Source of the DNA: DALYDK01 sp031973215
GTDB taxonomy: Bacteria; Patescibacteriota; Saccharimonadia; Saccharimonadales; CAIOMD01
Reading direction: 5' to 3'
DNA length: 64,000 nt
NCBI GenBank assembly: GCA_031973215.1
Contig: DALYDK010000003.1
Location: 33,374 to 97,373 of the forward strand
Positions 8,356 through 17,507 of this stretch are shown here, in pieces (within the stretch, counting starts at the first letter, position 1; each line of letters begins with the position of its first letter). A program made the position numbers and the translations under genes. The notes under the pieces are model-generated. The model did no database searches. It was not told the origin of the DNA and worked only from the letters and a program-made list of their open reading frames with translations.

Positions 8356-10725
8356 ATGTACAAGTACTTAAAGTTTTTCGAGGAATTATCAATAGATGAT
8401 ATACCACAGGTTGGAGGCAAAAATGCTTCTTTGGGTGAAATGTATCATCATTTACGACCGCAGGGAGTTAATCTTCCTAACGGTGTCGCAACAACAGCAG
8501 ATGCCTATAGGTACTTTTTAGAAAGTGCTGGTTTAAGCGATGGTATTCGACAAACCTTGGAAGGCTTAGACGTTAGCAATGTGCACGATTTAGCTGCCAG
8601 GGGTGCCGCTATTAGAGACATGATTGTTAAAGCCCACTTACCACAAGATTTCGAAGAAGAAATAAAAAGAGGCTACTTAGAGCTTTGTCAAAAATGCGGA
8701 CATGATGGCGATATGGTAGTTGCAATTCGCTCATCTGCTACCGCAGAAGACCTACCAAACGCTTCTTTTGCTGGCCAGCAAGCTACATTCTTAAACATTA
8801 AAGGCCAAAACGAAGTAGTTCAATCTGTTAAAGAATGTATTGCATCACTATTTACCGACAGAGCAATTGTTTACCGCGTAACTAACGGTTTTGATCACAT
8901 GAAAGTTGCCCTATCTGTTGGAATTCAGCAGATGGTGGCAGTCCGCTCAGAATGTGCTGGCGTTATGTTCACTATTGATACTGAATCTGGCTTTAAAAAT
9001 GCTGTAGTTGTTAGTTCTATTTATGGCCTGGGCGAAAATATAGTTCAAGGACATGTTAGCCCAGATGAGTTTATAGTGTTTAAGCCAACCATGGCTATAC
9101 TTAAGCGTCATTTAGGAACTAAGAAAATGAAGATGGTTCCTAGTGCCGGCAACCGAACTAAAAACCTACGAGTTTCTGTACATGACCAAGAGCGCTTTTC
9201 TATCAATGATGATCAAGTAAAAACCTTAGCGCACTGGGGAATTCTTATTGAACAGCATTATGGACACCCTATGGATATTGAATGGGCGCTAGATGAAGAC
9301 GACAAACAACTTTACATTGTTCAGGCTAGGGCAGAGACCGTTCAGTCAAGAAAAGACACCAATATTATTGAAGAATATCGTTTAACTGAAGAAAGCAGAC
9401 TCATAGTTAAGGGAACAAGCGTAGGTAGTAAAATTGGCTCCGGTAAGGCTAGTAAAATTATGAGCGTTAAAGACATTGACGACTTTAAAGAAGGTGATGT
9501 TTTAGTTACCGAAATGACAGACCCTGACTGGGTTCCTATTATGAAAATTGCCAGTGCAATTGTTACTGATAAAGGTGGCCGAACCTGCCATGCAGCTATT
9601 GTTTCAAGAGAACTTGGCATTCCTTGTGTGGTTGGGACTGGTAATGCCTCAAGTCTTATACATGACGGCCAAGACCTAACAGTTAGTTGCGGTGGAGGTG
9701 GCGACGAAGGTAAAGTTTACGAGGGAATTCTTAACTATGTTGTCGATAGAACAGATGTAAAAGACCTTCCAAGACCAAAAACAAAAATAATGATGAACAT
9801 TGGCTCACCAGAGCATGCATTTTCTTATTCTCAAATACCAAACGATGGTGTTGGCCTAGCTAGGGAAGAATTTATTATAGATTCTCATATTAAGATTCAC
9901 CCACTAGCACTTCTAAGATTTGATGAAATTAAAGATAAGGCCGTTAGGGCAGAAATTAACAAGATTACCAAAGGCTATGACGACAAGGCAGAGTACTTTA
10001 TAGACAAACTTGCTGAAGGAGTCAGTATTATTGGCGCATCATTTTATCCTAATGATGTAATTATTCGCTTTAGTGACTTTAGGACAAATGAATACGCTGA
10101 GCTTATTGGTGGAAAGCAGTTTGAACCAGAAGAAAGAAACCCAATGATAGGCTGGCGCGGTGCTAGCAGGTACTACAGTGAACAATATCGGCCAGCATTT
10201 GAGCTAGAATGTAGAGCTCTGAAAAGAGTAAGAGATGAAATGGGCATTACTAATATTAAAGCTATGGTTCCTTTCTGCCGTGACCTAGAAGAAGCCCGAA
10301 AAGTTCTAGAGATCATGGAACAAAATGGTCTAAAAAGAGGTGAAAATGGCTTTGAAGCTTATGTAATGATAGAAATACCATCTAATGTTGTTCTGGCCAG
10401 AGAATTCGCACAGTTATTTGATGGCTTCTCAATTGGATCAAATGACCTAACTCAGCTTACTCTTGGAGTAGACAGAGACAACCATGAAGTCGCTCATGTT
10501 TACAACGAAAATAATGATGCTGTTAAGTCGCTAATTAGAAATGTAGTTGCTATTGCTAAAGAAACTCATACTAAAATTGGTCTTTGTGGTCAGGCGCCAT
10601 CAGACTACCCTGAATTTGCCCGCTTCTTAGTTGAGACAGGAATAGACAGCATATCTCTTGCGCCTGATACGGTTGTAAAGACAACTATAGATATCAAGCA
10701 AACAGAAGATAATTTGGGTCGGTAA
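8356..10725 (+). CDS. ppsA: Phosphoenolpyruvate synthase (pyruvate, water dikinase)
   Basis: The enzyme interconverts pyruvate + ATP and PEP + AMP + Pi. It has the N-terminal ATP-grasp domain (GGKNASLGEM at about 21-30, AIRSSATAEDLP), the phosphohistidine swivel domain with catalytic His412 in GGRTCHAAIVSRELG, and the C-terminal PEP-binding barrel ending in LCGQAPSDYP (Cys744). At 789 residues it is normal in length. It stands 23 bases before pyruvate kinase, so opposing or alternative pyruvate/PEP enzymes are co-encoded. In fermenters it may run toward pyruvate; direction is not shown by sequence. Confidence 0.95.
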   Translation: MYKYLKFFEELSIDDIPQVGGKNASLGEMYHHLRPQGVNLPNGVATTADAYRYFLESAGLSDGIRQTLEGLDVSNVHDLAARGAAIRDMIVKAHLPQDFEEEIKRGYLELCQKCGHDGDMVVAIRSSATAEDLPNASFAGQQATFLNIKGQNEVVQSVKECIASLFTDRAIVYRVTNGFDHMKVALSVGIQQMVAVRSECAGVMFTIDTESGFKNAVVVSSIYGLGENIVQGHVSPDEFIVFKPTMAILKRHLGTKKMKMVPSAGNRTKNLRVSVHDQERFSINDDQVKTLAHWGILIEQHYGHPMDIEWALDEDDKQLYIVQARAETVQSRKDTNIIEEYRLTEESRLIVKGTSVGSKIGSGKASKIMSVKDIDDFKEGDVLVTEMTDPDWVPIMKIASAIVTDKGGRTCHAAIVSRELGIPCVVGTGNASSLIHDGQDLTVSCGGGGDEGKVYEGILNYVVDRTDVKDLPRPKTKIMMNIGSPEHAFSYSQIPNDGVGLAREEFIIDSHIKIHPLALLRFDEIKDKAVRAEINKITKGYDDKAEYFIDKLAEGVSIIGASFYPNDVIIRFSDFRTNEYAELIGGKQFEPEERNPMIGWRGASRYYSEQYRPAFELECRALKRVRDEMGITNIKAMVPFCRDLEEARKVLEIMEQNGLKRGENGFEAYVMIEIPSNVVLAREFAQLFDGFSIGSNDLTQLTLGVDRDNHEVAHVYNENNDAVKSLIRNVVAIAKETHTKIGLCGQAPSDYPEFARFLVETGIDSISLAPDTVVKTTIDIKQTEDNLGR

Positions 10726-10748
10726 GCACTTAGCTAATTGTTAACGAA

Positions 10749-12179
10749 ATGCATAAGATTGTCCCAAGTAGCCCGGTTGAAAACTATAAGCGGACTAAAA
10801 TTATTGCCACTTATGGTCCTTCTATGTCTAGCTATGAAAAATTACTAGATGCAATAAAGATGGGTGCTAACGGCATTAGACTCAATTTTAGTCATGGAAG
10901 TCATGAAGATCATGCAAAAGCAGTTAAAAATATCCGAAAAGCCAGCAAAGAGTCTGGTAAGCCCATAGCTATTGTTCAGGACTTGCAAGGTCCTAAAATT
11001 AGACTAGGTGATTTTGAGGGTATATACCAAGTTGCTAAAGGACAAAGCATTAGATTAAGGTATGATGCTAATTTTGAAAACGAGGGAATTTTACCTACCC
11101 AGTTCGATATAAGCAAAAAAGTTAAAAGAGGCGAAAGAGTACTGTTCTTTGACGGCAAAATAAAAACCACAGTCACTAGCGTTAAAGATTCGGTTGTCTA
11201 TTTGCGAGCAGAAAACGAGGGCTATTTAATATCTAAAAAAGGCATCAACTTACCAGATACAGATCTTGAAGGCGACATAATAACCACCAAAGATAAAGCC
11301 GATATTTTATTTGGTACAGAAAATAGTGTCGATTTCGTGGCGCTTAGTTTTGTTCAGTCAGCAGCCGATGTTATTTCACTTAAGCGAATGTTAAAAAATC
11401 TTGGCAGTTCATCTAAGGTAATCGCTAAAATTGAAACAAGAGCGGCAGTCGATAATTTAGAACAAATTGTCGAGGCCAGTGATGGTGTCATGATTGCAAG
11501 AGGTGATTTAGCTATTGAAACAAGCGTTGAAGAAGTTCCCATTATTCAGCGCACAATAATTCGGCTAGGTATTAAATATGCCAAACCAACAATTATTGCC
11601 ACCCAAATGCTAGCTTCTATGGTAGATGCTCCCGATCCAACAAGAGCAGAGGCAGGTGATGTGGCCGGTGCAGTACTTTCTGGCGTAGATGCGGTAATGC
11701 TAAGTGATGAAACAGCGGTTGGTAAGTATCCGGTAGAAGCTGTAGAAGTCATGAAAAGAATAATTAGATATGCTGAATCAAATACCCATGAAAAAACCTT
11801 AATTAATTACGACAAAGAATCTCACACTAGGCAAACCGCCATTAGTAAGGCAATCATTAAGTTATCTTACGATGTTGGTGCGCTGGCCATTGTGCCTGAA
11901 ACAAAAAGTGGCGCAACTGCCTATAAAATAGCATCTTACAGACCAGACCTACCTATTATTGCTGTCACGAGTAGTCAAATTGTAGCTAGGCAACTATCTA
12001 TAGTTTATGGAGTTAAAAGTTTTGTTAGAAAAGACGAACTATACCAGGCTGCTCACTTAACCGAGTGGCTTCAGCGCAATAAAGTCTTTAAAAAAGGCGA
12101 TATAGTCGTTATTGCTTCTGGTGAAAAACCAGGAGTTGTTGGAACTACCGACACAATTAAGGTTAGGATAATTGAGTAA
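10749..12179 (+). CDS. pyk: Pyruvate kinase
   Basis: This enzyme transfers phosphate from PEP to ADP (EC 2.7.1.40). Hallmarks: RLNFSHGSHEDH (44-55), the B-domain, the active-site KIETRAAVDN lysine, ARGDLAIE for metal binding, and ATQMLASM...DPTRAE with SDETAVGKYP. The C-terminal allosteric domain is present, giving 476 residues, a usual length. There is no extra C-terminal PEP-utiliser domain. It sits between ppsA and pgk on one strand. No strong Shine-Dalgarno precedes the ATG. Confidence 0.96.
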   Translation: MHKIVPSSPVENYKRTKIIATYGPSMSSYEKLLDAIKMGANGIRLNFSHGSHEDHAKAVKNIRKASKESGKPIAIVQDLQGPKIRLGDFEGIYQVAKGQSIRLRYDANFENEGILPTQFDISKKVKRGERVLFFDGKIKTTVTSVKDSVVYLRAENEGYLISKKGINLPDTDLEGDIITTKDKADILFGTENSVDFVALSFVQSAADVISLKRMLKNLGSSSKVIAKIETRAAVDNLEQIVEASDGVMIARGDLAIETSVEEVPIIQRTIIRLGIKYAKPTIIATQMLASMVDAPDPTRAEAGDVAGAVLSGVDAVMLSDETAVGKYPVEAVEVMKRIIRYAESNTHEKTLINYDKESHTRQTAISKAIIKLSYDVGALAIVPETKSGATAYKIASYRPDLPIIAVTSSQIVARQLSIVYGVKSFVRKDELYQAAHLTEWLQRNKVFKKGDIVVIASGEKPGVVGTTDTIKVRIIE

Positions 12180-12191
12180 GGAGCAAAGCGA

Positions 12192-13499
12192 ATGTTTAAA
12201 AAACAGACTATTTATGAAATGCCCGACCTGCAAGGTAAGGTAGTTATTGTAAGAGTTGACTACAATGTTCCAGTCAATGAATTTGGACTAATTACAGACG
12301 ATTATCGAATTCGACAATCGTTGCCTTCAATTGAGCATTTAAGATCTTTAGGCGCCAAAATTGTGTTAATTTCGCACCTTGGGCGTCCTTCTAGCAAAGA
12401 AGATAAGCAGTATAGCCTTGCGCCGGTTGCTGAAAAACTTAAAGATCTGCTGCACTTACCAGTAAAGTTTGTTGAAGATTGTCAGGGTCCTAAGGTTCAA
12501 AAAGAAGTTAATGAACTAAAAAATGGCCAAATAATACTGCTTGAAAACCTTAGATTTTACAAAGAAGAAGAATCTAATGATGCAAAATTTGCGAAAAACA
12601 TAGCCTCTTTGGGTGATTATTTTGTGCAGGATGGTTTTGGTGTCGTCCATCGTGCACATGCCTCTACTAGTGCTATAACATCTTACTTACCTAGTTATGC
12701 CGGATTATTGCTTTCAAAGGAAGTAACTACCATAGAACAGTCACTACAGAACCCAAAAAGGCCACTACTAGTAGTGGTTGGGGGAGCCAAAATTTCCGAT
12801 AAAATTGAATTGCTTAAAATTTTCATTCAAAAAGCCGATTTTGTGGCGGTGGTTGGAGCAATGGCTAATAACTTTTTGGTTGCAGAGGGTCATAAGGTAG
12901 GAAAAAGCTTAATAGAAAAAGATGCCATAGATAGCGCTAAAGAAATAATTCAGCTCGCCAATAATGAGTCAACAAAAAGAAACTTTACCTTTTATTTACC
13001 AGAAGACGTAGTTGTTGCCAACGAGATAGACTCAAAATCGCCAACTAGAGTGGTTGATTTAAAGGCAAATACCTGGGCAGATATAACCAGCTATCCTAAG
13101 CAGCCAAACCAATCTCTTTATACCGTTCAGTCAAATGAACTTATATTAGACATTGGTCCAATATCTAGTGCTTACATAGCCGGGGCAATTAAGCTTGCAA
13201 GCACAGTAATTTGGAACGGGACTGCAGGGGTCACAGAAGTTAAGGGTTGGCACGGAGCGGCTGATCCTTTTGCTCATGGAACAAAATTTATATCATCGGC
13301 AATGACAAACGAAAAATCAGGCCACAAAAACAAACCCTTTGTTTTGGTTGGTGGCGGTGACACTGTCGGTTTTGTTGAATCAGTTGAAGGACTAAGAGAA
13401 AAACTTGGTTTTGTTTCTACAGGCGGCGGTGCAAGTTTAGATTTAATGGCCGGAAAGAAATTGCCCGGAGTTGAAGCTCTGCTAGATTCAAAAAGCTAA
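12192..13499 (+). CDS. pgk: Phosphoglycerate kinase
   Basis: It makes ATP from 1,3-bisphosphoglycerate (EC 2.7.2.3). RVDYNVPV (20-27), SHLGRPS (59-65), ENLRFYKEEE, GGAKISDKIELL and the C-terminal GGGDT nucleotide-binding motif are present. The 435 residues exceed the usual 390-400, with additional sequence in the C-terminal half (about 285-360). TAAGGAG precedes the start, and the gene follows pyk by 12 bases in the same operon. Confidence 0.96.
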   Translation: MFKKQTIYEMPDLQGKVVIVRVDYNVPVNEFGLITDDYRIRQSLPSIEHLRSLGAKIVLISHLGRPSSKEDKQYSLAPVAEKLKDLLHLPVKFVEDCQGPKVQKEVNELKNGQIILLENLRFYKEEESNDAKFAKNIASLGDYFVQDGFGVVHRAHASTSAITSYLPSYAGLLLSKEVTTIEQSLQNPKRPLLVVVGGAKISDKIELLKIFIQKADFVAVVGAMANNFLVAEGHKVGKSLIEKDAIDSAKEIIQLANNESTKRNFTFYLPEDVVVANEIDSKSPTRVVDLKANTWADITSYPKQPNQSLYTVQSNELILDIGPISSAYIAGAIKLASTVIWNGTAGVTEVKGWHGAADPFAHGTKFISSAMTNEKSGHKNKPFVLVGGGDTVGFVESVEGLREKLGFVSTGGGASLDLMAGKKLPGVEALLDSKS

Positions 13500-13532
13500 T
13501 GATTGTATACTAAGCACTAATAGGGGAGATAG

Positions 13533-14321
13533 ATGAACAAAAAGTATTTAATTGTAGGCAACTGGAAAATGAACCTTAATGTTAGCCAGGCTAGTTTACT
13601 TGTTCATCGTCTTAATGAGCACATTTCACAGCATAAAGATATAGAGGTAGTTTTAGCTCCTACAATGCTTGCTCTGCAGCCAATTAGTCTGCAAATAGAT
13701 CATCGTAAGTTTAAGCTTTCGGCGCAAGATGCCTATTATAAAGATGAGGGTGCATTTACTGGGCAAGTTTCATTTACTATGCTTAAAAATCTTGTTAAAT
13801 ACTCAATAATTGGCCATTCAGAAAGAAGGCATATCTTTGGCGAATCGTTAGATACCGTAGCTCATAAAATGGCTGCAGCAGTTAGAAACAATATCATCCC
13901 AATACTGTGTGTCGGCGAAACAAAAACAGAAAAACTGGCTGGTGAAACCAATCAGGTATTACATGATCAGGTAGAAACCGCACTAGCTAATTTAACAACT
14001 GAAGATATTACAAATTTAGTCATAGCTTATGAGCCGGTTTGGGCAATTGGTACTGGCGAGATTGCTACCCCAGATCAAGCAATTGCAGCAGCAAAAGTAA
14101 TACGTAACGATGTCAGGGAGCTCTACGGAGATGAAGCGGCTTCTAGTTTAAGAATTTTATATGGCGGTAGCGTCAAGCCTGAGTTCGTTCAAGGATTTTT
14201 ATCTAGCGATCAAATTAATGGTCTTTTGGTCGGCGGTGCAAGTCTTAACTATAAGCAGTTCTCGGACATTGTAAGCAACACATATAAGCAGGCACATAAT
14301 ATTAGAAGCAGGGATGATTAA
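13533..14321 (+). CDS. tpiA: Triosephosphate isomerase
   Basis: It interconverts dihydroxyacetone phosphate and glyceraldehyde 3-phosphate (EC 5.3.1.1). Catalytic elements are visible: GNWKMN (9-14, Asn10 and Lys12), the His in IIGHSERR, the Glu in AYEPVWAIGTG, and the phosphate-binding YGGSVKP and GLLVGGASL. The length of 262 is normal. AGGGGAGAT serves as ribosome binding site. The stop overlaps the next ATG by one base, which suggests translational coupling to a tail-anchored protein. Confidence 0.97.
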   Translation: MNKKYLIVGNWKMNLNVSQASLLVHRLNEHISQHKDIEVVLAPTMLALQPISLQIDHRKFKLSAQDAYYKDEGAFTGQVSFTMLKNLVKYSIIGHSERRHIFGESLDTVAHKMAAAVRNNIIPILCVGETKTEKLAGETNQVLHDQVETALANLTTEDITNLVIAYEPVWAIGTGEIATPDQAIAAAKVIRNDVRELYGDEAASSLRILYGGSVKPEFVQGFLSSDQINGLLVGGASLNYKQFSDIVSNTYKQAHNIRSRDD

Positions 14322-14785
14322 TGGCGGACAAAATTACAAAAATAGCGGTTTCAGATAATATCAATGATTTAAAGCAAGAAACCAGCGACGAGACAACTAA
14401 AGTAGATACTCCTACTGAAGCGCCTATAGAAGAAAAGCCAGAGGAAATTCAGAAAGAAGAAAATACAAGCTCTAATACTGCAAAGACTACAGTAACAGGC
14501 GAAAAGCGTATAGAACCTCTAACAAAACCAGAAGAACAGTCCGAAAAACCCGCAGCTAATAATAGTGCCGCCGATCCAGAAGAGCATCCAACGCCAGATT
14601 CTTCGCAAATAATGACCGCACGCGCCGAAGAACAAATGCAAAACCCTGGAATATTTGACACAAAAGAATATCATCTTCCAATTACTCAGTCGGTGCATGG
14701 CCACGGTTCTAAAGTTGGAGCTTTACTTTTTGGAGTTATATTCGCCTTTGTTGTTATTGCTGCTGCAATATATTTTTTGCAATAA
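14321..14785 (+). CDS. Acidic, probably disordered, C-tail-anchored membrane protein
   Basis: I do not recognise this protein. Residues 1-105 are rich in Glu, Lys, Thr, Pro and Ser and look disordered. A single hydrophobic helix fills the C-terminus (about residues 130-153, KVGALLFGVIFAFVVIAAA) with no residues beyond it, so most of the chain faces the cytoplasm. The ATG overlaps the tpiA stop (TAATG). It could be a membrane tether or simply the last gene of the glycolytic operon. It has some likeness to short SecG- or TatA-sized proteins, but no motif supports those names. Confidence 0.65.
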   Translation: MADKITKIAVSDNINDLKQETSDETTKVDTPTEAPIEEKPEEIQKEENTSSNTAKTTVTGEKRIEPLTKPEEQSEKPAANNSAADPEEHPTPDSSQIMTARAEEQMQNPGIFDTKEYHLPITQSVHGHGSKVGALLFGVIFAFVVIAAAIYFLQ

Positions 14786-14833
14786 AATAACACAACATTA
14801 TTACGCTTATAAAATTGTTAAAATATATTACTA

Positions 14834-16969
14834 GTGCAATCAAAATTTACAAACGACTTAAATGAAGAACAGCAAAAGGCCGTCTTAACAACAGAAGGTC
14901 CGCTTCTTATACTAGCCGGCGCTGGTAGTGGTAAAACAAAAACTATCACTCACCGAATTGCCTATATTTTAGAAAAAAACTTGGCAATTCCTACGCAGAT
15001 TTTAGCTGTTTCTTTTACTAATAAGGCAGCGGGCGAAATGAGAGAACGGGTTGCCAACTTACTAGGTTTACCAGGTTATGATAGGTCGTTTATGCCATAT
15101 ATGGGTACTTTTCACGGTATTTGCGTTCGTATTTTACGACAAGATGGAGATTATATTGGAATACCAAGGAATTTTGTTATTTTCGATGAATCTGACAGAT
15201 TGGCACTAATAAAGCAGTTGTCTAAGCAGCTGCAAATAGACGAAAAAAAATATCCAGCACGGGTGATCGGCTCATTAATAAGCTCTGCTAAAAATGAACT
15301 AGTTGGGTCCCATGAGTTTGCCAGCTTTGCCAGCAGCCCAGCGCAAAAAGTAGCATCTGATATTTTTCCTTTGTACGAGCAGTCTTTAAGGCAACACAAT
15401 GCACTTGATTTCGACGATCTTATTGGCCGAACAGTTTCCTTGATGGCTACTCAAGATGAAATTAATCAAAAATGGCGTAACCAATTTAAATATATTCTTA
15501 TAGACGAGTATCAAGATACAAATTCTGCCCAGTATAAATTAATTAAGTTACTAGTTAATGATAGTAAAAATTTATGTGTTGTTGGAGACGATTGGCAGAG
15601 CATTTACAGCTGGCGTGGAGCAGATTTTAAAAACATACTTAATTTTGAAAGAGACTATCCAAATGCAACCGTTATTAGGTTAGAGCAAAATTATAGAAGC
15701 ACAAAAAATATTCTAGATGCAGCCCATAGTGTTATAGCTAAAAATACTCAAAGATCAGATAAAAAATTATGGACTGCCAAGCAAAGTGGACAGCCGGTAG
15801 AAATTATTAGCGTTCATAACGAAAGAGCCGAAGCAGAGACAATAGTTAGGCGTATAAAAACTTTAGCCGATATGGGTCTGAGGAATTATGCAGATTGCGC
15901 AATTTTATACAGAACAAACGCTCAAAGCCGTGGCCTAGAAGAGCAATTTATGCGTTTTGGCATACCCTACAAAATAGTCGGAGGTGTCAGATTTTACGAT
16001 AGAGCCGAAATTAAAGACATTATTGCTTACCTTAGGCTAATGTATCAATCAGAAGACGAAACCAGCTTTAGAAGAATAATAAATGTACCTAGCAGAGGTT
16101 TGGGCGCAAAATCTATAGAAAAGTTCTTTGATTTTAAAACGTCACAAAACTATTCTATTGACCAAGCTCTACTTAGTGTTGACCAAGCAGATTTAACTCA
16201 AAAAGCAAAAAACTCTTTTAAAGAGTTTGCCGATATTATTCATAGCTTTAGAGCCGAGAGTGAGTCCATAACCGTCGCAATTTTGCTCGAAAAATTAATT
16301 AAACGACTAGGCTTCGAAAATTATTTAGATGACGGAACGCCCCAGGGAGAGGCCAGAAAAGAAAATGTTAAAGAACTTCTTAGTGTTGCTAAGGCATATT
16401 CCGAATACGGTTTAAGTAGCTTTTTAGAAGAAGTTGCTTTAGTAAGTGACCTAGATTCACTAAATAATGACCAAAACTCGGTTACGTTAATGACAATGCA
16501 TGCCGCCAAAGGCTTAGAGTTCCCGGTAGTTTTTGTTCCCGGAATGGAAGAGTCAATTTTCCCCCACTCAAGAGCTTTGTACGATCAGTCAGAAATGGAA
16601 GAGGAGCGTCGACTTTGCTATGTGGCAATGACAAGGGCCAAAGAAGAGCTTTATTTAATATCGGCTAGTACCAGAATTTTATATGGAAACCTTCAGGCCA
16701 ATCCACCGTCTAGGTTTTTGGCAGAAATTGCAGAAAAAAATAATCTAAATAAAACCAAAGAAAACACTTTTTCTAGCTCTATGGGCAGTTATCAAAACAC
16801 CGAGCCTCGTTACGAAGTCGATTTGCAAGAGGGAGACGTTGTTAGGCATCAACTTTTTGGAGAGGGAACTATTCTAGAAAAAAACAACAATGAAGTGGCT
16901 GTTTATTTTAAAAATAAAGGCGTAAAAAGGTTAAATACCAGCTTTGCTCCGCTTGAAAAGGTTGAGTAA
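14834..16969 (+). CDS. UvrD/PcrA-family superfamily 1 DNA helicase
   Basis: This is a 3'-5' DNA helicase for excision repair and replication. Walker A is AGAGSGKT (29-36), followed by FTNKAAGEMRERV, the DEYQDTN Walker B, GDDWQSIYSWRGAD, QNYRST, and the C-terminal MTMHAAKGLEFPVVF and VAMTRAKEEL motifs. At 711 residues it is full length, ending in the Tudor-like tail typical of PcrA (EGDVVRHQLFGEGTI). The start is GTG, with TAAAAT ending nine bases upstream and no Shine-Dalgarno. It overlaps the next gene by one base. PcrA and UvrD cannot be separated here. Confidence 0.94.
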   Translation: MQSKFTNDLNEEQQKAVLTTEGPLLILAGAGSGKTKTITHRIAYILEKNLAIPTQILAVSFTNKAAGEMRERVANLLGLPGYDRSFMPYMGTFHGICVRILRQDGDYIGIPRNFVIFDESDRLALIKQLSKQLQIDEKKYPARVIGSLISSAKNELVGSHEFASFASSPAQKVASDIFPLYEQSLRQHNALDFDDLIGRTVSLMATQDEINQKWRNQFKYILIDEYQDTNSAQYKLIKLLVNDSKNLCVVGDDWQSIYSWRGADFKNILNFERDYPNATVIRLEQNYRSTKNILDAAHSVIAKNTQRSDKKLWTAKQSGQPVEIISVHNERAEAETIVRRIKTLADMGLRNYADCAILYRTNAQSRGLEEQFMRFGIPYKIVGGVRFYDRAEIKDIIAYLRLMYQSEDETSFRRIINVPSRGLGAKSIEKFFDFKTSQNYSIDQALLSVDQADLTQKAKNSFKEFADIIHSFRAESESITVAILLEKLIKRLGFENYLDDGTPQGEARKENVKELLSVAKAYSEYGLSSFLEEVALVSDLDSLNNDQNSVTLMTMHAAKGLEFPVVFVPGMEESIFPHSRALYDQSEMEEERRLCYVAMTRAKEELYLISASTRILYGNLQANPPSRFLAEIAEKNNLNKTKENTFSSSMGSYQNTEPRYEVDLQEGDVVRHQLFGEGTILEKNNNEVAVYFKNKGVKRLNTSFAPLEKVE

Positions 16970-17418
16970 TGAAAATAATAGGCAAGCTAATATACCTTTT
17001 TTCTTTTCCATTTATATTATTAATAATACGAAACAGTAAAAGGGTCTATGCGGCAATAATTGTTGAAAATAGAATTTTAGTTACAAAAAACTTTCTAGGT
17101 TTTCATAATGCATGGAGACTTCCTGGAGGTGGCTTAAAAAAGGGAGAGCCCGAAATTCAAGGCCTAATAAGAGAAGTCCAAGAAGAAGTGGGCATATTAA
17201 TAACTGCAGATAACCTTTCTTTAATAATTTCAGAGAAAAAACATAGAAAAAATTTTTTCTACAGTGTCTATTTGTGCAATTTAGATCAACTGCCTGCCAT
17301 TAGAATAGATAATAAAGAAATAATAGAAGCCAAGTTCATACCTATAAATGAGCTAATTTCAAGCTCTAACTTGTCGGAATCAACAGACTTGGTTGTCAAG
17401 TATTTAATGAGCGATTAA
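16969..17418 (+). CDS. Nudix hydrolase with hydrophobic N-terminus
   Basis: The Nudix box is intact: Gly, then Glu five residues later in GGGLKKGEPE, then REVQEEVGI, with the catalytic REXXEE glutamates. Such enzymes cleave nucleoside diphosphates linked to other moieties; the substrate is not predictable here. Residues 5-21 (GKLIYLFSFPFILLIIR) are hydrophobic and may anchor it to the membrane. The start overlaps the helicase stop by one base (TAATG), so it is co-translated and might sanitise nucleotides alongside repair. Confidence 0.88.
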   Translation: MKIIGKLIYLFSFPFILLIIRNSKRVYAAIIVENRILVTKNFLGFHNAWRLPGGGLKKGEPEIQGLIREVQEEVGILITADNLSLIISEKKHRKNFFYSVYLCNLDQLPAIRIDNKEIIEAKFIPINELISSSNLSESTDLVVKYLMSD

Positions 17419-17507
17419 TTGGCAATAAACGGCATAATTTGTTAGAATATTAGTTAACGATTTGAGTTAAACCAATATTATGACCAAAAAATTCAAATCA
17501 GTTTAGT

